Assembly: GCF_038896935.1 (NCBI RefSeq)
Contig: NZ_JBANDC010000004.1
Location: 124,001-188,000 of the forward strand
DNA length: 64,000 nt
DNA from: Collimonas rhizosphaerae
GTDB lineage: Bacteria; Pseudomonadota; Gammaproteobacteria; Burkholderiales; Burkholderiaceae_D
Direction: 5' to 3'
The translations under genes were made by a program, and so were the position numbers. Positions 30,039-41,435 of the stretch are shown here, in pieces (the stretch's first letter is position 1; every line of letters starts with the position of its first letter). Below the pieces are notes generated by a model that worked only from the letters and a program-made list of their open reading frames with translations, searched no databases and was not told where the DNA came from.

Positions 30039-30803
30039 TCAGGCAAACTTGCTGAAATCAGGCTTGCGTTTTTCGAAGAAAGCCATGAACGCCTCGGCCG
30101 CCTCCGGCGCAGCCAGCATCGCACCGAAGTGTTCAACCTCCTGCTTCATCTGCGCTTCCACTGCCGCGGTCTGGCCGCCTTTCATGAGGCGCTTGGTGAC
30201 GCGGATCGAAGCCGCCGGCAAAGCAACCAGCTTGGCCGCCTGTGCTCGCGCGAACGCCAGCAATTCTTCAGCTGGCAGCACCTTGTTGACCAAGCCCATG
30301 GCATTAGCTTCCTCTGCCGTAAAAGCCTCGCCCAGCAGGAGTTTTTCGGCCGCGCGCTGGTAGCCTGCGATTTGCGGCAGGATCAGGCTGGAAGCCGCCT
30401 CCGGGCACAAGCCGAGCTGCGTGAACGGCATCGAGAAACGCGCATTGTCGGCGGCATACACCAGGTCGCAATGCATCAGCAAGGTAGTGCCGATGCCAAC
30501 CGCTGCCCCCGCCACCGCCGCCACCAGCGGCTTGCTGGCATGGCTGATCTGCCACAGGAACTGGAACACCGGGCTGTCGGAACCGGTCGGCCGGTTCTTC
30601 ATGAAATCTTCGAGGTCGTTGCCGGCGCTGAAAATTTGCGGCTTGCCGGTAAACAGGATCGCCCTTACCGCGCTGTCGCTCTCCGCATCTTTTAGTGCGT
30701 CGACCATGGTCTGGTACATGGCGGCGGTAATCGCATTTTTCTTTTCCAGTCGATTGAATTCGATCGTCAGGATGCCGTTTTCCTTGCTAGTCAAAATATC
30801 CAT
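30039..30803 (-). CDS. Enoyl-CoA hydratase/isomerase family protein (probable Delta3-Delta2 isomerase)
   Basis: A 254-residue crotonase-fold protein. The oxyanion region is IFSAGNDLEDFM. The first hydratase glutamate is missing (VGIGTTLLMHCD rather than GGxCE), whereas a glutamate is found in FTQLGLCPEAASSLIL, the position used by peroxisomal-type Delta3,Delta2-enoyl-CoA isomerases. It therefore probably moves double bonds of unsaturated fatty acids into the beta-oxidation path rather than hydrating. ATG at 30803 with GGAG 6 bases upstream. A terminator separates it from the thiolase gene, so it is transcribed alone. Confidence 0.8.
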   Translation of the reverse strand: MDILTSKENGILTIEFNRLEKKNAITAAMYQTMVDALKDAESDSAVRAILFTGKPQIFSAGNDLEDFMKNRPTGSDSPVFQFLWQISHASKPLVAAVAGAAVGIGTTLLMHCDLVYAADNARFSMPFTQLGLCPEAASSLILPQIAGYQRAAEKLLLGEAFTAEEANAMGLVNKVLPAEELLAFARAQAAKLVALPAASIRVTKRLMKGGQTAAVEAQMKQEVEHFGAMLAAPEAAEAFMAFFEKRKPDFSKFA

Positions 30804-30861
30804 CTGATGCTCCAGTTCAGCGCACGCGATACGCGGCAGCATGATTACATTAAAGAAGACA

Positions 30862-30897
30862 AAAAAGCCGTGCGGGGGATAGCAGCACGGCTTTTTC
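30862..30897. terminator. Terminator between fadA-type thiolase and crotonase gene
   Basis: AAAAAGCCGTGC-N8-GCACGGCTTTTT: a 12-bp inverted repeat (seven GC-rich core pairs plus A-T pairs). On the minus strand it ends the beta-oxidation operon 41 bp after the thiolase stop. Confidence 0.9.
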
Positions 30898-30937
30898 GTT
30901 TTTACGATTGCTTATGACAATCTGCTAATTCAAACGA

Positions 30938-32131
30938 TTACATGCGCTCGAAAATACCCGCGGCGCCCATACCGGTGCCGACGCACATGGTGACCATGCC
31001 GTACTTCAGGTTGTGGCGGCGCATGGCGTGGATCGTGGTTGCCGAACGGATCGCACCGGTTGCACCCAACGGATGGCCGAGGGCGATCGCGCCGCCCATC
31101 GGGTTGACCTTGGCCGGATCGAGGCCGAGGTCCTGGATCACGGCCAGCGATTGCGCTGCAAACGCTTCGTTCAGTTCGATCCAGTCCAGCTGGTCCTGGG
31201 TGATGCCGGCGGCGCGCAACGCTGCCGGTATCGCTTCTTTAGGACCGATGCCCATGATTTCCGGCGGTACGCCGCGCACTGCAAACGAGGCGAAACGCGC
31301 CAGCGGCGTCAGGTTGAACTGCTTCAGGATCTTTTCGCTGACCAGGATCAGCGCACCGGCGCCGTCCGAAGTCTGCGAGGAGTTGCCCGCAGTGACCGTG
31401 CCCTTGGCGGCAAACACTGCCTTCAGCTTGGCCAGGCCTTCCATGGTGGATTCGCGCGCGCCTTCGTCGCGATCGACGGTACGGGTCTTGATATCGATCT
31501 GGCCGGTCGCCAGGTTAGGGAAACGCTCGATGATCTCGACCGAAGTCATTTCATCCTTGAATTCGCCGGCCGCCTGCGCCGCCAGCGCACGGCGGTGCGA
31601 TTCCAGCGCGAATGCATCCTGCGCTTCGCGCGACACTTTCCATTGCTGCGCCACTCTTTCGCCGGTCAGCCCCATGCCGTAGGCCATGCCGATGTTTTCA
31701 TCCTTGAACACGTCCATGTTGACCGACGGATGGAAACCCATCATCGGCACCATCGACATCGATTCGGCGCCGCCTGCGAACATCACATCGGCCTGGCCGA
31801 CGCGGATGCGGTCAGCCGCCATCGCGACTGCTGTGATGCCGGAAGCGCAATAACGGTTGATGGTGACGCCGCCGATGGTGTTCGGCAGACCAGCCAGCAA
31901 CACGGCGTTGCGCGCCATGTTCAAGCCTTGCGCGCCTTCCGGGAACGAACAGCCGATGATCGCGTCTTCGATCAGTTTCGGATCCAGGCCCGGCACTTGC
32001 GCCAGCGCCGATTGCATTACGCGCACCAGCAGGTCGTCCGGGCGCGTGTTCTTGAACATGCCGCGCGGCGCCTTGCCGATTGGCGTGCGGGTAGCGGCGA
32101 CGATGTACGCATCTTGAAGTTGTTTAGTCAT
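30938..32131 (-). CDS. fadA: Acetyl-CoA C-acyltransferase (beta-ketothiolase)
   Basis: A 397-residue thiolase that cleaves 3-ketoacyl-CoA with CoA. The acyl-binding cysteine is in NRYCASGITAVAMAADRI, the second conserved block is NPMGGAIALGHPLGATGAI, and the C-terminal cysteine base is in MVTMCVGTGMGAAGIFERM. Full length for the family. It starts 17 bp after the multifunctional FadN-type gene, so both are in one operon; the order matches the fadN-fadA arrangement known from Bacillus. Confidence 0.92.
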   Translation of the reverse strand: MTKQLQDAYIVAATRTPIGKAPRGMFKNTRPDDLLVRVMQSALAQVPGLDPKLIEDAIIGCSFPEGAQGLNMARNAVLLAGLPNTIGGVTINRYCASGITAVAMAADRIRVGQADVMFAGGAESMSMVPMMGFHPSVNMDVFKDENIGMAYGMGLTGERVAQQWKVSREAQDAFALESHRRALAAQAAGEFKDEMTSVEIIERFPNLATGQIDIKTRTVDRDEGARESTMEGLAKLKAVFAAKGTVTAGNSSQTSDGAGALILVSEKILKQFNLTPLARFASFAVRGVPPEIMGIGPKEAIPAALRAAGITQDQLDWIELNEAFAAQSLAVIQDLGLDPAKVNPMGGAIALGHPLGATGAIRSATTIHAMRRHNLKYGMVTMCVGTGMGAAGIFERM

Positions 32132-32148
32132 TTCCTGCTCCTGTTTGA

Positions 32149-34536
<2,388 letters not shown>

Positions 34537-34623
34537 TTGTATCTCCTTGGTCAGTCTGTTGGGGGCGTGGACATGCTTGGCTTCAGCGCAGGTCCACCCT
34601 ACGGCTCATTTAGAACAAATCCG

Positions 34624-36414
34624 TTAGAACAAATCCGCATCCAGCGCCATCAGGCTGGCCGAACCGGAACGTGCCTGGCGAATCAGCATTGCGGTTTCCG
34701 GCAGCAGGCGGGCGAAATAGAAACGTGCGGTAGCCAGCTTGGAAACGTAGAACTTGTCGCCTGAATCCTGCTTGGCCAAAGCGATCTTTGCCATTTGCGC
34801 AAAGAAGTAGGCATAAACCAGATGACCGACCACGCGCAGGTAAGGCACTGCCGCGGCGCCTGCTTCGTCAGGATTCTGGAAAGCCTTCATGCCGATTTCC
34901 ATGGTCAGCTTGCTGACCTTGTCGCCGAGGTCGGCCAGCGGCGTGATGAATTCCGACAAGGCTTCGTCAGCGCCATTCTCTTCGATGAACGCCTGCACCT
35001 TGGCGCCGAATTTCTTCAGCTTGGCGCCGTTGTCCATCAATACCTTGCGGCCCAGCAGATCCAGCGACTGGATGGTGTTGGTGCCTTCGTAGATCATGTT
35101 GATGCGGGCATCGCGCACATATTGCTCCATGCCCCATTCGGCGATGAAACCGTGGCCGCCGTACACCTGCATGCACTCTGATGTCGCAGTCCAGGCGTTA
35201 TCGGTAATGAAGGCCTTGACCACAGGAGTCAGCAACGCAACTTCATCAGCTGCGTCCTTGCGCACTGCTTCATCGGGATGGTTCAGCTCCTTGTCCAGCT
35301 GCAGCGCGACGTAGGAACAGAATGCGCGGGCGCCTTCAGCATACGCTTTTGCCGTCAACAGCATGCGGCGCACGTCTGGATGGACGATGATCGGATCGGC
35401 TGGCTTGTCTTTGGCCTTGATGCCTGACAGGCTGCGCATCTGCAACCGATCCTTGGCGTACACCAATGCGTTCTGGTAAGCGACTTCCGTCAGGCCCAGG
35501 CCTTGCATGCCGACGCCGAGGCGGGCTGCGTTCATGAACACGAACATCGCGTTCAAGCCTTTATGCGCGCCGCCGATGATCCAGCCGGTGGCGCCGTCCA
35601 GGTTCATCTGGCAGGTCGAATTGCCGTGGATGCCCATTTTTTCTTCGATCGCGCCGCAGGTAATCGGATTGCGCGCGCCCAGAGAACCGTCAGCGTTCGG
35701 CAGGAATTTCGGCACCAGGAACAGGGAGATGCCCTTGGAACCTTCCGGCGCGCCCGGCAAACGCGCCAGCACCAGGTGCAGGATGTTGGCCGACATGTCG
35801 TGCTCGCCGGCCGAGATGAAAATCTTGCTGCCGGTGATGCTGTAGGAACCGTCGGCTTGCGGTTCGGCTTTCGAGCGCAGCAGGCCGAGGTCGGTGCCGC
35901 AATGCGCTTCGGTCAGGCACATGGTGCCGGTCCATTCGCCCGAAACCAGCTTGGGCAGGTACATTGCTTGCTGCTCCGGTGTGCCGTGGGCGTGCAGGCA
36001 CTCGTAGGCGCCGTGCGACAAGCCCGGGTACATGGTCCAGGCCTGGTTCGACGAATTCAGCATTTCATAGAAAGAATTGTTCATCACCAGCGGCAGGCCC
36101 TGGCCGCCGAATTCCGGATCGCAGGACAGCGCAGGCCAGCCGGCTTCCACGTACTGCTTGTAGGCTTCCTTGAAACCCTTGGGCGTGGTCACCGTGTGGC
36201 TGGCCTTGTCGTGGTGGCAGCCTTCGCGGTCGCCGGAGTGGTTCAGCGGGAACAGTACTTCGGAGGTGAACTTGCCGCCCTCTTCCAGCACTTGGTTGAT
36301 GATGTCGGCATCGATCTCGGCATGCTTCGGCAATTGTTTCAGTTCATCTTCTACATGCAGCAACTCGTGCATGACGAATTGCATATCCCGCAGTGGCGCG
36401 ACGTATTGACCCAT
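34624..36414 (-). CDS. fadE: Acyl-CoA dehydrogenase with C-terminal extension (FadE/DmdC-like)
   Basis: A 596-residue flavoprotein, about 200 residues longer than ordinary acyl-CoA dehydrogenases. Conserved parts: GTMCLTEAHCGTDLGLLRSKA (FAD site), CMQVYGGHGFIAEWGMEQYVRDARINMIYEGTN (its YEGTN holds the catalytic glutamate). The long C-terminal helical part resembles the DmdC group, which contains both fatty acyl-CoA and methylmercaptopropionyl-CoA dehydrogenases. Operon position next to thiolase and FadN favours fatty-acid substrates. It begins 26 bp after the TetR gene. Confidence 0.87.
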   Translation of the reverse strand: MGQYVAPLRDMQFVMHELLHVEDELKQLPKHAEIDADIINQVLEEGGKFTSEVLFPLNHSGDREGCHHDKASHTVTTPKGFKEAYKQYVEAGWPALSCDPEFGGQGLPLVMNNSFYEMLNSSNQAWTMYPGLSHGAYECLHAHGTPEQQAMYLPKLVSGEWTGTMCLTEAHCGTDLGLLRSKAEPQADGSYSITGSKIFISAGEHDMSANILHLVLARLPGAPEGSKGISLFLVPKFLPNADGSLGARNPITCGAIEEKMGIHGNSTCQMNLDGATGWIIGGAHKGLNAMFVFMNAARLGVGMQGLGLTEVAYQNALVYAKDRLQMRSLSGIKAKDKPADPIIVHPDVRRMLLTAKAYAEGARAFCSYVALQLDKELNHPDEAVRKDAADEVALLTPVVKAFITDNAWTATSECMQVYGGHGFIAEWGMEQYVRDARINMIYEGTNTIQSLDLLGRKVLMDNGAKLKKFGAKVQAFIEENGADEALSEFITPLADLGDKVSKLTMEIGMKAFQNPDEAGAAAVPYLRVVGHLVYAYFFAQMAKIALAKQDSGDKFYVSKLATARFYFARLLPETAMLIRQARSGSASLMALDADLF

Positions 36415-36440
36415 GGTGCTCTCCTGATGATTGTTTGTAT

Positions 36441-37139
36441 TTACTGGATTGATCTGGCTGCCGGCTTGGCAGCGATTTTTTGATTCGTTTGCGAGGATTT
36501 CTTGGTGGACTGGAGCGCCTGCGTATCACGATAACTGTCAATCAGGCGGTCGAAACCTTTTTGAGCGCGTTCTACGCTGCCGGCTTTTTTCAGGAAACGG
36601 GCGTCGTGATGCAGACCCAGGATCAAGCCGTACATCTCGTAGACCAGCTGGTCGGCGTCGGTGTCGGCGCGCAGGTGGCCGGCGTCGACTGCCTGCAGTG
36701 CGCAGCGATGCAGGGCCTGCTGCCAGGTGCGCACCATGGTCACCAGCTGTTCGCGGATTTCTCCCGGCCGGTCATCGTACTCGACGGCGCCGCTGATATA
36801 GATGCAACCGGAGGCGATTTCAATCGTCACCTGACGGATCCAGCGGGCAAACATGCATTCCAGGCGCGGCAGGCCGCGTGCTTCCTTGATGCTCGGATAG
36901 AACACTTCCTGCTCGAACTGGCGGTGGTACAGCTTCACCACTTCGATCTGCAGATCTTCGCGCGAGCCGAAATGGGCAAACACGCCGGATTTGCTCATGT
37001 TCATTTTTTCGGCCAGCAAGCCGATGGTCAGACCCTCAAGGCCGTCACGGCTCGCCAGCGTGATGGCAACGTCGAGAATCGCTGCCCGCGTCATTTCGCC
37101 TTTACGCATGAATTTCGGCGGCATGTCAGTATGTGCCAC
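36441..37139 (-). CDS. TetR-family regulator of the beta-oxidation operon
   Basis: A 232-residue regulator. The N-terminal DNA-binding domain runs from MTRAAILDVAITLASRDGLEGL through KMNMSKSGVFAHFGSREDL, a standard TetR helix-turn-helix. The remaining helical part is the effector domain, and the tail is Lys/Ser/Gln-rich. It is the first gene of the operon tetR-fadE-fadN-fadA, so it probably represses its own operon and responds to acyl-CoA, as FadR/PsrA-type TetR proteins do (inference). Start is GTG at 37139 with AGGA 5 bases upstream; ATG at 37124 is an alternative. Confidence 0.88.
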   Translation of the reverse strand: MAHTDMPPKFMRKGEMTRAAILDVAITLASRDGLEGLTIGLLAEKMNMSKSGVFAHFGSREDLQIEVVKLYHRQFEQEVFYPSIKEARGLPRLECMFARWIRQVTIEIASGCIYISGAVEYDDRPGEIREQLVTMVRTWQQALHRCALQAVDAGHLRADTDADQLVYEMYGLILGLHHDARFLKKAGSVERAQKGFDRLIDSYRDTQALQSTKKSSQTNQKIAAKPAARSIQ

Positions 37140-37421
37140 GATAGTCCTGTCTCTGTCTGGTTAGGTCTGGATACAATCGGCGTTGCCTGGCTCGAAGACG
37201 GCTGCCTGCAAGAATGCGAACGCTCGTACTATTATGCACCAGAATCGAAATGTCAAACAGCGACTTAGAGGGGCCGTTCTACCGAGAATTCCTTCGAAAT
37301 CCAGCGGAAGTTCTATTTGCGCTTCCTGAGCCCTGGATATGGCAGCCGCGCTTGATGAGAAAACGTCCTGGCAGCTTTACGCTAGCGCCAAAACCGGGCC
37401 GGGGCGATGTCAAACCGCCAT
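37140..37421. promoter_or_regulatory. Intergenic control region of the tetR-fad operon
   Basis: About 280 bp. It holds an imperfect palindrome GAACGCTCGTAC (37218-37229), 79 bp before the tetR start, that could be the operator of the TetR protein. No clear -35/-10 pair is seen. A plus-strand open frame from 37214 runs antisense into the Hsp15 gene and looks non-coding. Confidence 0.35.
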
Positions 37422-37808
37422 CTAGGATTGTGCCTTATCCAGCAAGCGGCGGTCGCGCTTGGTCGGCCGCCCTTTGATCTGCTGTGTGGGTTCGTGGAAG
37501 AACTTGCGGTCTTCCGCAAGCGTGGCGCGCCTGGCCATGCTTTGTTCGGTTTCCTGGTATAGCGTCTGCGCAATCGCCGCCGAACTGCGGTTGTCTGCCA
37601 GCAGCACGACCGTCACCTCCCACACGCTGGCGCCGTTATCGATCGCCAGGATATCGCCGGCTTTCAGGTTGCGCGCCGGCTTGGTGCGCTCATCGTTCAG
37701 CCTGACCTTGCCGTGGTCGACCGCGTCGCTGGCCAGCGTGCGGGTCTTGAAAAACCGTGCCGCCCAGAGCCACTTGTCAATACGTACCGCTTCGACCGTC
37801 TTACCCAT
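37422..37808 (-). CDS. hslR: Ribosome-associated heat-shock protein Hsp15 (S4 domain)
   Basis: A 128-residue RNA-binding protein. The N-terminal S4 domain is VRIDKWLWAARFFKTRTLASDAVDHG continuing to KVRLNDERTKPARNLKAGD (both quoted in short parts), and the C-terminus is basic (KGRPTKRDRRLLDKAQS). Hsp15 recognises stalled 50S subunits carrying nascent chains after heat stress. Length matches E. coli HslR (133). It precedes the NIF3 gene in the opposite order of transcription (29 bp after it on the minus strand), so the two may be co-transcribed. Confidence 0.88.
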   Translation of the reverse strand: MGKTVEAVRIDKWLWAARFFKTRTLASDAVDHGKVRLNDERTKPARNLKAGDILAIDNGASVWEVTVVLLADNRSSAAIAQTLYQETEQSMARRATLAEDRKFFHEPTQQIKGRPTKRDRRLLDKAQS

Positions 37809-37837
37809 GCTGTGAATCCATAGTCTGCACCGCGCGC

Positions 37838-38614
37838 TTACACCGGGTTGCCGATGTCGATGAATTGATGCTGCAGGCCGAAATGCTCGGCCAGGTGGCG
37901 GCCCAAGGCTTGCACGCCGTAGCGCTCGGTGGCGTGATGGCCGGCCGCCAGGTAGGCCACCCCGGTTTCACGCGCCAGGTGCACGGTCGGCTCGGAAATC
38001 TCGCCGCTGATGTAGACGCCGGCGCCGGCGGCAATTGCATCGCCCAGCAGGTTTTGTGCGGCGCCGGTACACCAGGCGACTTGCCCCAGGCGCTGGGACG
38101 GGTCGCCGATCAGGACCGGAGCGCGCTGCAGCCGGCGTTCAATCAGGTTCGCCAAATCGCCCACGGTGCTTACCTGCGGATCGCTGAGGCTGCCTAGCCA
38201 GCCCAGGCTGTCTTCGCCGAAACGGCCATTGGGCGACAAACCCAATTGCTGCGCCAGCTGCACATTGTTGCCAAAATCCGCATGGGCATCGAGCGGCAGG
38301 TGATAGGCAAACAGGTTGATATCGTGCGTCAGCAGCAATTTCAGGCGCTTGTGCTTGGGGCCGATAACGCGGGCGTCCTCGCCGCGCCAAAAATAACCGT
38401 GGTGCACCAGGATGGCGTCCGCACCGCTGTCTACGGCCGCTTCCAGCAAAGCGAGGCTGGCGGTGACGCCTGTCACCAGGCGCTTAATTTCGGCGCGTCC
38501 TTCCACCTGCAAGCCATTTGGGCAATAATCACGGAACTGTGTAATATTTAATGCTTCGGCAAGATATTTCTCCAGTTCAATGCGATCCACCGCTTTTACC
38601 GATTCTTGATCCAC
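37838..38614 (-). CDS. NIF3/YbgI-type dinuclear metal-centre protein
   Basis: A 258-residue protein of the NIF3 family (often labelled GTP cyclohydrolase 1 type 2 homolog). The metal-binding histidines and acids are visible in AILVHHGYFWRGEDARV, AYHLPLDAHADFGNN and AAGHHATERYGV. The family forms toroidal hexamers with two metals per subunit, and its physiological role is unsettled. Start is GTG at 38614. It is divergent from the HtrA protease gene, with only 29 bp between the two start codons, so their promoters must overlap one another's coding region. Confidence 0.87.
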   Translation of the reverse strand: MDQESVKAVDRIELEKYLAEALNITQFRDYCPNGLQVEGRAEIKRLVTGVTASLALLEAAVDSGADAILVHHGYFWRGEDARVIGPKHKRLKLLLTHDINLFAYHLPLDAHADFGNNVQLAQQLGLSPNGRFGEDSLGWLGSLSDPQVSTVGDLANLIERRLQRAPVLIGDPSQRLGQVAWCTGAAQNLLGDAIAAGAGVYISGEISEPTVHLARETGVAYLAAGHHATERYGVQALGRHLAEHFGLQHQFIDIGNPV

Positions 38615-38643
38615 GATTCCTTACTCCTTCTAAGATCTTCACT

Positions 38644-39810
38644 ATGCGACGTTTCTGGCTGTTATTTGCGCAAACCATCACCATCGGTTTAGCGATCTGG
38701 TTCATTGTAACGACCTTGAAGCCGGATTGGCTAAACGGCGCCTTGACCAGTTCGCCAACGCATATCGCCGCGTCGAAGGTGCCGCTGCAGGAAGTTGCCC
38801 CGGGAACGCCGACGCCGGGCTCCTACCGCCAGGCTGCGCAGCGCGCGATGCCGTCGGTGGTGAATGTTTTCACCAGCAAGGACGCCAAGCCGGTCGCGCC
38901 TGACATGCCGGAAGATCCGCTGCTCAGGAAATTCTTCGGCGACCGCGGCGACGACCAAGACGAGAAACAGTCCAGCCTTGGCTCGGGCGTCATCGTCAGC
39001 GCGCAGGGTTATATCCTGACCAACAACCATGTGGTCGAAGCGGCCGATGAAATCGAAGTGGCGCTGGCTGACGGCCGCACCACTACCGCCAAGGTGGTGG
39101 GGACCGATCCTGAAACCGACCTGGCCGTGATCAAGATCGAGCTGCCGAACCTGCCTGCGGTGACGCTGGGCCGCGCCGACCAGGCCAGCGTCGGCGACGT
39201 CGTGCTGGCCATCGGCAATCCGTTCGGGGTCGGCCAGACGGTGACCATGGGGATCATTTCGGCGCTGGGCCGCAGCCACCTCGGCATCAACCAGTTTGAA
39301 AACTTCATCCAGACCGACGCCGCGATCAACCCCGGCAATTCCGGCGGCGCGCTGATCGACACCAACGGCAACCTGATCGGCATCAACACTGCAATCTATT
39401 CGCGCACCGGCGGTTCGCTCGGAATCGGTTTTGCCGTGCCGATGACTACCGCCAAGACCGTGATGGAATCGATCATCAACACCGGCCACATGGTGCGCGG
39501 CTACATCGGCGTCGAACCGCAGGACATCACGCCGGAACTGGCCGAGAGCTTCGGCTTGAACCGCAGCACCGGCGCCATCATCGCCGGCGTGATCAAGAAT
39601 GGACCGGCCGACAAGGCCGGCCTGAAGCCGGGCGATATCCTGGTGGCGATCGAAGGCAAACCGATCACCGACAGCACCGACATGACCAACCTGATCGCCC
39701 AGCTGCAGCCTGGCAGCAAAGCCAAGCTGACGGTGTTGCGCAAGACCAAGGAAACCACGGTGGAAGCCGTTATCGGCAAGCGGCCGCCGATGAAACGCGA
39801 ACCAGAATAA
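38644..39810 (+). CDS. Membrane-anchored HtrA serine protease (DegS/AlgW-like, one PDZ)
   Basis: A 388-residue trypsin-like protease of the Do family. One N-terminal membrane helix (FAQTITIGLAIWFIVTTL) anchors it facing the periplasm. The catalytic triad is His129 (TNNHVVEA), Asp159 (DPETDLAVI) and Ser233 (NPGNSGGAL). A single PDZ domain follows (RGYIGVEPQDITPELAESFG, then GPADKAGLKPGDILVAIEG). One PDZ and a membrane anchor are the DegS/AlgW layout, which starts envelope-stress signalling by cutting an anti-sigma factor. It may instead be a general quality-control protease. Confidence 0.9.
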   Translation: MRRFWLLFAQTITIGLAIWFIVTTLKPDWLNGALTSSPTHIAASKVPLQEVAPGTPTPGSYRQAAQRAMPSVVNVFTSKDAKPVAPDMPEDPLLRKFFGDRGDDQDEKQSSLGSGVIVSAQGYILTNNHVVEAADEIEVALADGRTTTAKVVGTDPETDLAVIKIELPNLPAVTLGRADQASVGDVVLAIGNPFGVGQTVTMGIISALGRSHLGINQFENFIQTDAAINPGNSGGALIDTNGNLIGINTAIYSRTGGSLGIGFAVPMTTAKTVMESIINTGHMVRGYIGVEPQDITPELAESFGLNRSTGAIIAGVIKNGPADKAGLKPGDILVAIEGKPITDSTDMTNLIAQLQPGSKAKLTVLRKTKETTVEAVIGKRPPMKREPE

Positions 39811-39850
39811 ATGCGCGCCGCCGCGCTCAATCTCATAAAGGAAACCGGTA

Positions 39851-40537
39851 ATGCACGTACGTGACCTGACCCAATACCTGGCCGAACTGTCGGAAAACAA
39901 TAACCGGGCCTGGTTTGTCATGAACAAGCCGCGCTACGATATCTTGCGGGCAGAGTTCCTGGAACTGGTGGTGCGCCTGATCGCCCAGGTCAGCAAATTC
40001 GATCCGGCCATCGCCGGCTGCAATCCGAAGAAAGCGCTGTTCCGGATCAACCGCGACATGCGCTTTTCACACGACAAGAGTCCGTACAAATCCTATTTCT
40101 CGGCGTCCATCACGGCCAGCGGACTGAAGAAGCCGAGCCAGGGCGGCGGTCCGGCCTATTATTTCCATATCGACGCCAGCGGCACCCTGCTCATCGCCGG
40201 CGGCGAATACATGCCGCCGGCCGACCGCCTGCGGGCGATCCGCCAGCAGGTGGTCGCCGACGCCAAGGGTTTTGGCAAGCTGCTGAAAAACAAGAAACTG
40301 GTGGAGACTTACGGCGACCTGCAGACCGAAGGCAAGCTGACCCGCCCGCCCAAAGGTTTTGACGCCGACTCGCCGCACATCGAATATGTCAAGATGAAAA
40401 ACTTTATCGTCTGGAACGAACAGCCGGTGAAGAAGATGTTGTCGGACGCGCTGGAGAAAGAACTGGTGTCCGGTTTTAAAGATGCTTACCCGCTGGTAAG
40501 CTGGCTGCGGCAGATCAAGACCCCGATTGCCGAGTAA
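39851..40537 (+). CDS. DUF2461 (TIGR02453-type) protein
   Basis: A 228-residue soluble protein. Conserved phrases are YLAELSENNNRAWFVMNKPRYD, KKALFRINRDMRFSHDKSPYKSYFSA and YYFHIDASGTLLIAGGEYMP (each matches DUF2461). The family is widespread and uncharacterised; the conserved Asn-Asn-x-x-Trp and Arg-Asp-x-Arg-Phe-Ser parts suggest an active site, but no reaction is known. It starts 40 bp after the protease and may be co-transcribed with it; a GC-rich hairpin separates it from convergent tatC. Confidence 0.85.
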   Translation: MHVRDLTQYLAELSENNNRAWFVMNKPRYDILRAEFLELVVRLIAQVSKFDPAIAGCNPKKALFRINRDMRFSHDKSPYKSYFSASITASGLKKPSQGGGPAYYFHIDASGTLLIAGGEYMPPADRLRAIRQQVVADAKGFGKLLKNKKLVETYGDLQTEGKLTRPPKGFDADSPHIEYVKMKNFIVWNEQPVKKMLSDALEKELVSGFKDAYPLVSWLRQIKTPIAE

Positions 40538-40538
40538 C

Positions 40539-40563
40539 GCGGGGCGGCCTGGCAGCCGCCCGC
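40539..40563. terminator. GC-rich hairpin between convergent DUF2461 and tatC genes
   Basis: GCGGGGCGGC-CTGGCA-GCCGCCCGC folds into a stem of at least 7 perfect GC pairs. There is no long T-run on either side, so it may be a weak or Rho-assisted terminator. Confidence 0.4.
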
Positions 40564-40568
40564 TCGAT

Positions 40569-41357
40569 TCAGATGGTTTTTTCCGATTCTTCCGCAGGCG
40601 CCTGGGTCGCCTTGACGAACAGCGGCGCCACCAGCAGGCCGACCTCGTACAGCAGGCACAGCGGCACGGCCAGCAGCAGCTGGCTCATGATGTCCGGCGG
40701 CGTCACCACCGCCGCCACCACGAAAGCGCCTACGATGACATAAGGACGGATGGATTTCAGCTTTTCCAGTGAAACCAGGCCCATGCGCACCAGTACGATC
40801 ACCACGATGGGCACTTCAAACGTCATGCCGAAGGCGATGAACATGGTCATCACGAAATCGAAATAGCTATCGATGTCCGGCGCCACCGAAACCGACTTCG
40901 GCGCAAAATTGTTAATGAAGTGGAAGATCACCCCAAACACCAGGTAATAACAAAAAGCGACGCCGGCGATAAACAATACCGAGGATGAAATCACCAGCGG
41001 CGCAATCAGCTTCTTTTCATGCGCATACAGGCCTGGCGCGATAAACGCCCACAGCTGGTACAGCACCCATGGCAGAGCAATGACAAAGGCCAGCAGCAGG
41101 GTCACCTTGACCGGGATCAGGAACGGCGTGATGACGCCGGTGGCGATCATCTTGGCGCCCACCGGCAGGGCAGCGAGCATCGGCGCGGCGAGCAAATCGT
41201 AGATATGCGCAGCCCACGGCATCAGGCACAGGAATACCACGATCACTGCGATCGACGCCTTCATGATGCGATTGCGCAATTCCACCAGGTGCGAAATGAA
41301 CGTCTCTTCGACGCCGCCGGTTTTTTCGAAACCGCTTGTTTTCTGTTCTTCAGTCAT
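40569..41357 (-). CDS. tatC: Twin-arginine translocase subunit TatC
   Basis: A 262-residue, six-helix protein that recognises twin-arginine signal peptides. The N-terminal cytosolic motif is ETFISHLVELRNRIMKASIA, followed by LPWVLYQLWAFIAPGLYAHEKK and FAFGMTFE-type sequence AFGMTFEVPIVVIVLVRMG. ATG at 41357 is chosen; the longer open frame starts only with TTG. The C-terminus is Glu/Lys-rich (QAPAEESEKTI). Third gene of tatA-tatB-tatC. Confidence 0.95.
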   Translation of the reverse strand: MTEEQKTSGFEKTGGVEETFISHLVELRNRIMKASIAVIVVFLCLMPWAAHIYDLLAAPMLAALPVGAKMIATGVITPFLIPVKVTLLLAFVIALPWVLYQLWAFIAPGLYAHEKKLIAPLVISSSVLFIAGVAFCYYLVFGVIFHFINNFAPKSVSVAPDIDSYFDFVMTMFIAFGMTFEVPIVVIVLVRMGLVSLEKLKSIRPYVIVGAFVVAAVVTPPDIMSQLLLAVPLCLLYEVGLLVAPLFVKATQAPAEESEKTI

Positions 41358-41435
41358 GGGAGCAAGGTGTTTTGCAAACAAGCGGATTTGCGGATATCAG
41401 CGTTGGCCCCGATTGCCTTGAGGCGACGCATGAAA

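Noticed and set aside
37214..37477. 87-codon plus-strand frame in the spacer before the Hsp15 gene
   Set aside because: No ribosome site, no recognisable domain, and it runs into the antisense of the Hsp15 gene.
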